Assembly: GCA_022601215.1 (NCBI GenBank)
Contig: JAHZIZ010000163.1
Coordinates: 1-5,255, forward strand
Direction of reading: 5' to 3'
DNA: 5,255 nt
From: Bacteroidota bacterium
Lineage (GTDB): Bacteria > Bacteroidota > Bacteroidia > Flavobacteriales > Flavobacteriaceae
The notes beneath the pieces are model-generated. The model searched no databases and was not told the origin of the DNA. It saw only the letters and a program-made list of their open reading frames with translations. Positions 1-5,255 of this stretch are shown in pieces; the first letter of the stretch is position 1, and every line of letters starts with the position of its first letter. The translations under genes and the position numbers were made by a program.

Positions 1-61
1 AGCTAGCGGCCGAAATAAGGATACCCAGGGCTAAAATAGGTACTATGATTCTTTTTTTCAT
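1..61 (-). CDS. Exported protein, N-terminal fragment (probable S41-family processing peptidase)
   Basis: Only the first 20 codons lie inside the window; the gene continues past the left edge. The ATG at 61-59 opens a frame reading MKKRIIVPILALG and onward: a short lysine/arginine-rich head followed by a continuous hydrophobic segment, which is a signal peptide or N-terminal membrane anchor. There is no Shine-Dalgarno sequence, as is usual in Bacteroidota. It is the next gene after rnpA on the same strand, 82 bases downstream. From memory, flavobacterial genomes commonly have an S41 (C-terminal processing, PDZ plus serine/lysine dyad) peptidase in this slot with a similar start. The S41 call therefore rests on gene order and the signal sequence, because no catalytic residue is visible. 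Confidence is good that this is a real gene start, moderate that it is S41. Confidence 0.7.
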   Translation of the reverse strand, partial: MKKRIIVPILALGILISAAS

Positions 62-77
62 CTGTTTTGGAATTATG

Positions 78-106
78 AACCCAAAAGATAATAAGCTTTA
101 TGGGTT
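78..106. repeat. Intergenic hairpin between rnpA and the next gene
   Basis: An inverted repeat pairs AACCCA (78-83) with TGGGTT (101-106). The stem continues as AAAG (84-87) with CTTT (96-99) after a single bulged A at 100, around an 8-base loop. That gives about 10 base pairs. On the minus strand it sits 16 bases before the ATG at 61 and is not followed by a T run, so it is not a textbook terminator for rnpA. On the plus strand it is followed by only a short T-rich stretch, and no plus-strand gene is present. It could be a weak attenuator or an mRNA-processing or stability element. The minus-strand sequence TATCTTTTG inside it resembles the Bacteroidota -7 element (TAnnTTTG), but no convincing -33 TTG lies at the right distance. 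Confidence 0.45.
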
Positions 107-143
107 TTGTGCACTGAGCAACTGTTAATTTTTGTTTTTCCGT

Positions 144-497
144 TTAGGATATTTTATTGAGTAGGACCTGGAGGGATGCGTTTAATTTGTCGAACTCTGG
201 ATTGTCTTTACCAATGTATAAAATTAGAAGGGCAAATTTCTCCCCATTAACATCAGTTAACACATGTTTGTTAAGACGATATGCCTCTCTTAGTTGTCTT
301 TTGATTTTATTTCGAGTAACTGCGAGCTTAAAATTTCGCTTTGGTACGGCGAAAGCGGCTTGATGTGTTTCATTCGCTTCCATAGGAAGGAAGAGGATTT
401 TTACAGGAAATTTTTTAATCGATTTTCCTTCGGAAAATAGCTGTTCTATGACCTTGCGGGATTTTAATTTTTCGTGCTGCGGAAATGTTTTATTCAC
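144..497 (-). CDS. rnpA: Ribonuclease P protein component
   Basis: This is the small basic protein subunit of RNase P. It binds the catalytic RNA and helps recognise the precursor-tRNA 5' leader in the cytoplasm. Starting from GTG at 497-495 the product is 117 residues, normal for the family. The N-terminus VNKTFPQHEKLKSRKVIEQLF matches the usual RnpA opening (Phe-Pro, then a Lys/Arg-rich helix). The signature segment TRNKIKRQLREAYR lies at about residues 61-74 and carries the conserved RNxxKR...RE pattern; AFAVPKRNFKLAV precedes it. The frame stays open 11 codons further upstream to another GTG at 530, but that extension (LRFLFLYLYL) is simply translated terminator stem and T-tract, so the start at 497 is preferred. 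No Shine-Dalgarno is visible; TATCTTTA just upstream weakly resembles a -7 promoter element. The neighbours are peptidase genes; rpmH and dnaA, the classical partners of rnpA, are not in the window. Confidence 0.95.
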   Translation of the reverse strand: MNKTFPQHEKLKSRKVIEQLFSEGKSIKKFPVKILFLPMEANETHQAAFAVPKRNFKLAVTRNKIKRQLREAYRLNKHVLTDVNGEKFALLILYIGKDNPEFDKLNASLQVLLNKIS

Positions 498-510
498 AAG
501 GTAAAGATAT

Positions 511-551
511 AAAAACAAAAACCTCAGCACCTATAATAGATTCTGAGGTTT
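511..551 (-). terminator. Intrinsic terminator of the MBL-S8-M1 gene set
   Basis: On the minus strand AAACCTCAG (551-543) pairs perfectly with CTGAGGTTT (527-519) over 9 base pairs around a 15-base loop. It is followed directly by TTGTTTTT (518-511). This is a rho-independent terminator placed 28 bases after the M1 peptidase stop codon and ending just before rnpA. It marks the end of the upstream transcription unit, and it overlaps the sequence that a longer rnpA reading would have to translate. In the plus direction the stem is followed by a poorer T stretch, so activity there is doubtful. Confidence 0.85.
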
Positions 552-579
552 GTTATTGACTTTGGGTTTTTTAGAAAAA

Positions 580-2376
580 CTATTCTATCCCGAAGCTGTT
601 ATTTTCTGAAATGATGTCGGCCATTAATTTCGATGGATCAATCATCAACGTTTTCACTTTTTTTCCTGCTGGAATCTCAAATTCGTACGTAGGGTAGGCC
701 CACGCCCAATCTTTTAACACCGTTCGTTTAATCTCAGGTGTAGGGTTCGATTTTTCTCCTCGTGTCATCTGAAGGGGTATGTAATAGGAAGCTTGGCTTC
801 CATCTTCAAACTGGACATAAAGATCAATAGGCATTGGCATAAGCCCTACACGCTCTAAGCTAACCTTAGTGCTTCCTGTTGAAGTTTCTGTAACTTCTTT
901 AATGCCATAGTCAATGGTGTTGGTAGTTTGCATAAAGTCCATTAGATACCAGTCCAGCTCCATTCCAGATACTTTTTCGGCTACACGAATAAAATCATTT
1001 GGAGTTGGGTGTTTAAAGGCCCATTCCTTGAAATATTGTTTCAGGGTTTTATCGAGATTATCCTTCCCAATTACGTATCCTAATTGAGCCATAAAAACAG
1101 CTCCCTTACTATATGCTGTAATACCATAAGAACGATTGCTAGCATAACGGTCGGCATGCGTAGTTGCCGGTTGTTCCTTTCCACTTTTCGCAAGGAAGTT
1201 ATAGCCACGATATGATCCAGAAACAGGATTAGGGTTGTTTTCTTCTAGCACTTCATTTTCCGCAAAGGCCGAAATATAGGAGGTAAAGCCCTCGTCCATC
1301 CATTCGTGCTTCCCTTCATTTGTTGCTAATAAAAACTGAAACCAAGTATGTGCCAATTCGTGCGCTGTTACACCAACTAGGCTACCAAACTTTCGTTCTC
1401 CAGTAATTAATGTACACATAGCATACTCCATTCCTCCATCACCACCTTGAATCACCGAATATTGCTTGTAAGGATATTCTCCAATATGAGTATTAAAATA
1501 CTCCATTAATGCAGCGGTCTTAGGCTGTAAATTCTTCCAATTTTCTATAATTTCTGGATTGTTTTTATAGTAAAAATTTAAAACGACTCCATTAGGACCT
1601 GCGTAGGTGTCATGAATATAATCTGGATCTGCAGCCCAGGTAAAGTCATGTACATTTGGTGCATCAAACACCCATGTTTTTTTACCACGCTTTTTCTTAG
1701 GTTCTCCCTGTAGGTATCCTGTTCCACCAATGGTATATTCTTTATCAATAGCAATACTCACATTAAAATCTCCCCACACACTGTGAAATTCTCGACCTAT
1801 GTACGGATCGGCATGCCAACCTTGAAAGTCATATTCGGCTAGCTTAGGGTACCATTGCGTCATAGATAATGCCACACCTTCTTTATTGTTGCGTCCACTT
1901 CTTCTAATTTGCACAGGAACCTGAGCATCCCACTTCATAGAAAGGGTTGTGCTCTCTCCTGGATTAATTGGTTTAGCCAAATTCACTTCTAAGACGGTTC
2001 CAGCGACTTCATAGGTAACCTTTTTACCATCTTGAGTTAAGGACGTTGGTTTTATATAGCCAATCTCGTTGGAAGCTAGCTGAGAGATACGATCGCCAAC
2101 ACGACCATCTGGATCTGCAATGGTTCTAGACCTTACGTCCATTTCGCTACCAGGCTGAAATGCATTAAAATATAAGTGATAAAACACACGATCTAATACA
2201 TCCGGTGAGTTGTTGGTATAAATTATTTCCTGTTTTCCTTCGTATTGCCAGTTATTTACTTCCATGTCGATTTCCATGGTATAATCTACTTTTTGTTGCC
2301 AATACTGAGTATTGTTTTGGGCATGTATCATCGTAATACACAATGCGGCCCAAATGAGGTTGAATTGTAATTTCAT
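580..2376 (-). CDS. Exported M1-family zinc metallopeptidase
   Basis: This is a 598-residue gluzincin of the M1 (aminopeptidase N / leukotriene A4 hydrolase-like) family, expected to cleave N-terminal residues from peptides outside the cytoplasm. Residues 1-19 form a signal peptide with probable cleavage after IHA (HA|QNN). A beta-sandwich N-terminal domain (about 20-230) precedes the catalytic domain. The substrate-binding motif is GGMEYA (314-319), the position of the classical GAMEN motif. The zinc site is HELAH (339-343) with the third ligand Glu362 exactly 18 residues later, in WMDEGFTSY. The probable transition-state tyrosine is Tyr422 in AYSKG. The C-terminal ~100 residues look like a small beta-rich domain, and I see no recognisable type IX sorting domain. 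A lysine/arginine cluster lies at 227-233. The ATG at 2376 lies 11 bases after the S8 stop codon, which argues for co-transcription, and a terminator follows the gene. The exact substrate preference cannot be read from the sequence. Confidence 0.93.
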   Translation of the reverse strand: MKLQFNLIWAALCITMIHAQNNTQYWQQKVDYTMEIDMEVNNWQYEGKQEIIYTNNSPDVLDRVFYHLYFNAFQPGSEMDVRSRTIADPDGRVGDRISQLASNEIGYIKPTSLTQDGKKVTYEVAGTVLEVNLAKPINPGESTTLSMKWDAQVPVQIRRSGRNNKEGVALSMTQWYPKLAEYDFQGWHADPYIGREFHSVWGDFNVSIAIDKEYTIGGTGYLQGEPKKKRGKKTWVFDAPNVHDFTWAADPDYIHDTYAGPNGVVLNFYYKNNPEIIENWKNLQPKTAALMEYFNTHIGEYPYKQYSVIQGGDGGMEYAMCTLITGERKFGSLVGVTAHELAHTWFQFLLATNEGKHEWMDEGFTSYISAFAENEVLEENNPNPVSGSYRGYNFLAKSGKEQPATTHADRYASNRSYGITAYSKGAVFMAQLGYVIGKDNLDKTLKQYFKEWAFKHPTPNDFIRVAEKVSGMELDWYLMDFMQTTNTIDYGIKEVTETSTGSTKVSLERVGLMPMPIDLYVQFEDGSQASYYIPLQMTRGEKSNPTPEIKRTVLKDWAWAYPTYEFEIPAGKKVKTLMIDPSKLMADIISENNSFGIE

Positions 2377-2387
2377 AGCTTATTATA

Positions 2388-4058
2388 TTATCGAGCCATT
2401 TTACTAGCCATGATCAGTGCATTGTATAAGTTGACCATGTTACCAGATTTTGAAACATTGCCAAAGTTATCTTTATTGCTTGTATCTCCTCCTAGCACAA
2501 CGGGTGTTTTTGAAGTAAGACCGCTGTTCATTAATATTTCTTTTACTTGTTTTGCTGAAAGGCTTGGGTATTGTGATCGAATAACGGCAGCAACACCAGC
2601 TACAGCAGGAGCGGCCATAGAAGTTCCTTGCAGATATTCATAGGTGTCAAGCGGAGTCGTTGAATAAATCTTTACTCCTGGCGCGAAAACATCTACGCTT
2701 GATTTTCCGAAGTTTGAAAAGTTTGCCACCATTTCACTTCCGTAATCGTGATTTAAAGCACCAATTGTTATAAAAGTGTTTCCAACTTCTTTACCCGTCA
2801 ATTCTTGGTCATTAGGATAAACCTGAATACCATCTAAATTGAACCCTTCGTTCCCTGCGGCATTTACAATTAATACGTCTTTATCACTTGCATACTTTAT
2901 AGCATCCCAAACCCATTCTGGGTGAGGTGAATAGTATTTTCCAAAGCTAGTATTAATTACTTTAGCTCCATTATCTACAGCATAACGTATCGCCAACGCA
3001 ATATCTTTGTCGTATTCATCTCCATCAGGGACAGCGCGAACAGGCATAATTTTTACGTTATTCGCAACACCATTTATTCCAATATTATTATTTCTTTGCG
3101 CAGCGATAATACCAGCAACGTGAGTCCCGTGCATAGCATCTTCTTCTTTTGCATCTGGACCATCAACATCTGCATTTCCGTAGTTTGTTTTGTCCATATT
3201 ATCAGGGTTCTCGCCCAAGACGGATCTAAAATCGGCTTCTAAATTAAAATGAGTGTTAAGTCTGTTTTTATAGTAGTCAATTCCGCCATTTAATTGTTTC
3301 ATCACACTAGGAACACTTTCACCAAACCCTAACATTTGAGTTAACATTCCTATTTGTTGTTGCTCGGCTTCAGTAGGGTTTTTTATGGCGGCTAATTCGG
3401 CCTGCGTATAATCTTCTTTCCCTAATTTTTTTGCTATGGCAGCATGTGCTGGCTCCAACTGACTAAGAAGTTGTTCATAACGGTCTACCACACCATTTGC
3501 TTCTGCAAAATCTTTACTATACTCTGCCTTGGCTTTCTCATATATCTGAAAATTGGCTCTATCTGAAGCAGGAATAGTCGCCTCTGTTTTACCTTCAAAT
3601 TGAGAACCATATTTTTTCATGTAACGGACATATTCCATGTTTTCGGCAATAATATTACCAAGAAAATTCCATCCATGTACATCGTCTATGTATCCATTAT
3701 TGTCATCATCTTTTCCGTTTCCAGGAACTTCACCCGTATTGGTCCAAATAACATTTTTAAGATCTTCGTGTTCAATGTCTACACCACTATCAATTACCGC
3801 GACAATAACAGTGGCACCTTTTTTGCCTTTTATGATTTCAGTGTATGCTTTGTCCACACTCATTCCTGGAATAGTATCAGTAAGAAGATCTGCAGCCCCC
3901 CAAGATTTTAGTTCATCGTCATTAAGAGGTGTGGCTTTTAAAGGAAGGGTATCAATGTTTTCAACAGGAGTTGAAACAATAGGAGCAACTCCGCCTCCAC
4001 AACTGGATAAAACAGCAGCACCAGCAAGGGCTACTAGAGAAGATTTCAATAAATTCAT
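2388..4058 (-). CDS. S8-family (subtilisin-like) serine protease, lipoprotein
   Basis: This is a 556-residue subtilase with an intact catalytic triad: Asp90 in AVIDSGVD, His310 in HGTHVAG and Ser480 in GTSMAAP. The oxyanion asparagine is Asn403 in NAAGNEG. The N-terminus is a lipoprotein signal with lipobox LSSC (Cys20), so the mature enzyme should be membrane-anchored in the envelope. Residues after Cys20 are GGGVAP, without the acidic stretch that directs Bacteroidota lipoproteins to the cell surface, so a periplasm-facing location is inferred. Residues 114-128 (GKDDDNNGYIDDVHG) are Asp/Asn-rich and may bind calcium. Asp and His are about 220 residues apart, against roughly 30 in subtilisin; residues ~135-300 form a charged, mostly helical-looking insertion. 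No separate C-terminal domain follows the protease fold. It starts 9 bases after the MBL stop codon and ends 11 bases before the M1 ATG, suggesting one operon. The natural substrate is unknown. Confidence 0.94.
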   Translation of the reverse strand: MNLLKSSLVALAGAAVLSSCGGGVAPIVSTPVENIDTLPLKATPLNDDELKSWGAADLLTDTIPGMSVDKAYTEIIKGKKGATVIVAVIDSGVDIEHEDLKNVIWTNTGEVPGNGKDDDNNGYIDDVHGWNFLGNIIAENMEYVRYMKKYGSQFEGKTEATIPASDRANFQIYEKAKAEYSKDFAEANGVVDRYEQLLSQLEPAHAAIAKKLGKEDYTQAELAAIKNPTEAEQQQIGMLTQMLGFGESVPSVMKQLNGGIDYYKNRLNTHFNLEADFRSVLGENPDNMDKTNYGNADVDGPDAKEEDAMHGTHVAGIIAAQRNNNIGINGVANNVKIMPVRAVPDGDEYDKDIALAIRYAVDNGAKVINTSFGKYYSPHPEWVWDAIKYASDKDVLIVNAAGNEGFNLDGIQVYPNDQELTGKEVGNTFITIGALNHDYGSEMVANFSNFGKSSVDVFAPGVKIYSTTPLDTYEYLQGTSMAAPAVAGVAAVIRSQYPSLSAKQVKEILMNSGLTSKTPVVLGGDTSNKDNFGNVSKSGNMVNLYNALIMASKMAR

Positions 4059-4067
4059 GATATAGAT

Positions 4068-4928
4068 TTAATTAAATAATTCGTTAAAGGTAAAACGCTC
4101 ATCAAGACGCACGCCTTTGTCAGTATGTTTTACGGTAATGATCTCATTATGCGCATCATGTTCCAAAAATAAATAATACTTATGGTCCGCGGCTGCATTT
4201 AAAAATTTTTCTTTTTCAGGCAAGGTTAGTAATGGACGAGTGTCATATCCCATGACAAACGGTAATGGTAAATGTCCAGCAGTAGGCAATAGGTCTGCCA
4301 TAAAAACTAGGGTCTTATCTTGATAAGTAATATGTGGTATCATTTGCTTTTCAGTATGTCCATCTGCAAAGAAGATGCCGAAATCCAATTCGTTGGCCTC
4401 AGTAAAGTCTGAAATTGGGTCCGCCACAAAGTGTAACTGTCCACTTTCTTCCATGGGAAGAATATTTTCTTTCAAAAAAGATGCTTTTTCTCTTCTATTT
4501 GGTTCCGTAGCCCAATGCCAATGCCGTTGATTGCTCCAAAATTTCGCATGCTTAAAAGCGGGTTCGTAACCCGTTCGGTCTTTATTCCATTGGACGCTAC
4601 CTCCGCAATGATCAAAGTGAAGGTGGGTCATAAAAACATCCGTAATATCATCCTTGTGAAACCCGTGCTTTTTTAAGGAATCATCCATATTATAATCACC
4701 CCAGGGAAAATAGTATCCAAAGAATTTATCGCTTTGCTTATTTCCCATTCCAGTATCGATAAGGGTGAGCCTGTCGCCATTTTCTATGAGTAAACATCTC
4801 GCAGCAATATCAATCATATTATAACTATCTGGAGGATTGGTTCGAGCCCATAAAGGTTTCGGCACTACGCCAAACATAGCTCCCCCATCTAACTTAAAAT
4901 TACCAGCTTCAATTGGGTATATTTTCAT
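4068..4928 (-). CDS. MBL-fold metallo-hydrolase (lactonase / organophosphate hydrolase-like)
   Basis: This is a 286-residue metallo-beta-lactamase-fold enzyme with no signal peptide, so it is probably cytoplasmic. Numbered from ATG at 4928, the dinuclear metal site is complete: H102-L-H104-F-D106-H107 in THLHFDHCGG, His191 in ADGHTEK, the bridging Asp212 in FMADLLP and His257 in EHDAH. LIDTGMG (about 57-63) is the usual strand before the metal motif. The layout, including GGAMFGVVPKPLW near the start, resembles the branch containing acyl-homoserine lactonases and methyl parathion hydrolase. That gives a chemistry class (hydrolysis of a lactone or ester) but not a substrate. The frame can be extended 10 codons to a TTG at 4958, but MKIYPIEAGNFKLDGG is the natural family-like N-terminus, so ATG 4928 is chosen. 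It is the first gene of the tight MBL-S8-M1 set and precedes the S8 gene by 9 bases. A generic house-cleaning hydrolase is the main alternative to a lactonase. Confidence 0.92.
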   Translation of the reverse strand: MKIYPIEAGNFKLDGGAMFGVVPKPLWARTNPPDSYNMIDIAARCLLIENGDRLTLIDTGMGNKQSDKFFGYYFPWGDYNMDDSLKKHGFHKDDITDVFMTHLHFDHCGGSVQWNKDRTGYEPAFKHAKFWSNQRHWHWATEPNRREKASFLKENILPMEESGQLHFVADPISDFTEANELDFGIFFADGHTEKQMIPHITYQDKTLVFMADLLPTAGHLPLPFVMGYDTRPLLTLPEKEKFLNAAADHKYYLFLEHDAHNEIITVKHTDKGVRLDERFTFNELFN

Positions 4929-4980
4929 AGATGCGCAAAATACGAAATCACAAGACAACCGCAGCTAGGCTTAAGGCAAT

Positions 4981-4996
4981 TTTAAGTAAACTTAAA
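4981..4996. repeat. Small AT-rich inverted repeat over the stop codon of the rightmost gene
   Basis: TTTAAG (4981-4986) and CTTAAA (4991-4996) form a perfect 6-base inverted repeat around the 4-base loop TAAA. It overlaps the TAA stop of the rightmost gene. With no G/C-rich core and no following T run it is unlikely to terminate transcription efficiently. It could be a protein-binding palindrome upstream of the MBL gene, or chance in AT-rich DNA. Confidence 0.25.
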
Positions 4997-5255
4997 TGTG
5001 TTTTACTATTTCCTCTTGTTCTAGAACGTATAAGCCCGTGACCACCATTCGCAGTCGTTTTCCAAAATCGTAAAGGGCTTTTATTTCCTTTACACCTGCC
5101 AAACGTTCTTTACTAAATATGAGCAAGCAGGTCCCGTTAGACTCTACATGATAGTATGGATTGCTCTCGAAGAAATGGACGAGTTCGTTAGTAAAAAACG
5201 AGGTGATTTCGGCGGGGTTATCACCTAACAAATAGAATCGTTTAGAGAAATCACT
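4992..5255 (-). CDS. Protein of unknown function, C-terminal fragment
   Basis: An open frame enters from the right edge without a stop and ends at TAA (4994-4992), giving at least 87 residues (SDFSKRFYLLGDN to EEIVKHI). The first possible in-window start is a TTG at 5231. The eight codons upstream of it (SDFSKRFY) are open to the edge and read like protein, so this is most likely the end of a longer gene rather than a 79-residue gene. The visible part is soluble-looking, with alternating helix-like and strand-like stretches: a helix-like FFTNELVHFFES, a strand-like CLLIFSK, a helical EIKALYDFGKRLR, and a hydrophobic VVTGLYVL near the end that is too short for a confident membrane span. I do not recognise the family. 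It lies on the same strand, 63 bases upstream of the MBL gene, and could share its transcript. Confidence 0.75.
   Translation of the reverse strand, partial: SDFSKRFYLLGDNPAEITSFFTNELVHFFESNPYYHVESNGTCLLIFSKERLAGVKEIKALYDFGKRLRMVVTGLYVLEQEEIVKHI

Noticed and set aside
157..363. Plus-strand open frame opposite rnpA
   Set aside because: It lies entirely antisense to the well-supported rnpA gene and has no recognisable protein features.
1700..1748. Lys/Arg cluster PKKKRGKK in the M1 peptidase as a localisation or binding signal
   Set aside because: It is a short basic loop in an exported bacterial enzyme and most simply a surface loop; nothing else supports a special role.
2410..2643. Plus-strand open frame opposite the 3' end of the S8 gene
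   Set aside because: It is antisense to the conserved GTSMAAP region of the protease, with composition typical of a shadow frame.
3600..4065. Two overlapping plus-strand open frames (3600-3911 and 3637-4065)
   Set aside because: Both mirror the N-terminal half of the S8 protease, including its catalytic Asp region. Their apparent hydrophobic stretches arise from the complementary strand.
4936..4958. Possible Bacteroidota promoter before the MBL gene (TATTTTG with upstream TTG, minus strand)
   Set aside because: The -7-like element is one base short of TAnnTTTG and the TTG is only about 13 bases away, closer than the usual spacing. In AT-rich DNA this is weak.
4929..4958. Ten-codon N-terminal extension of the MBL hydrolase from a TTG
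   Set aside because: The ATG at 4928 gives the family-like N-terminus. The extension (SCDFVFCAS) has no supporting features and would use a rare start codon.
1..5255. Mobile element, CRISPR, defence system or phage remnant
   Set aside because: I saw no transposase or integrase genes, terminal repeats, regular repeat arrays or obvious composition break. All genes are co-directional and of ordinary chromosomal type.

Overview
The window looks like a piece of a Bacteroidota chromosome, most likely from the Flavobacteriaceae. The evidence is the AT-rich coding style, the near absence of Shine-Dalgarno sequences, and the protein families present. Every gene I can support lies on the minus strand, so the biological order runs from the right edge to the left edge. 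No intergenic stretch exceeds about 100 bases, and I see no mobile element, CRISPR array, rRNA or tRNA.

Right to left: the C-terminal part of an unrecognised protein enters from the right edge (4992-5255). After a 63-base gap comes a compact gene set: an MBL-fold metal hydrolase (4068-4928), a subtilisin-like S8 serine protease with a lipoprotein signal (2388-4058), and an exported M1 zinc peptidase (580-2376). The three are separated by only 9 and 11 bases and probably form one operon. A clear intrinsic terminator (511-551) closes it.

Next are rnpA, the protein subunit of RNase P (144-497, GTG start), and after an 82-base gap containing a hairpin, the first 20 codons of an exported protein (1-61). 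From remembered flavobacterial gene order, that last protein is probably an S41 C-terminal processing peptidase.

Functionally the window combines envelope proteolysis (a lipoprotein subtilase, a periplasmic aminopeptidase-like enzyme and probably a processing peptidase) with housekeeping tRNA maturation. The S8 and M1 enzymes could act in sequence, endoprotease then peptidase, on periplasmic or imported peptides, but this is inferred from adjacency only. I found no convincing novel system. The points most worth checking are the terminator overlapping the upstream in-frame extension of rnpA, the large insertion in the S8 catalytic domain, and the intergenic hairpin.
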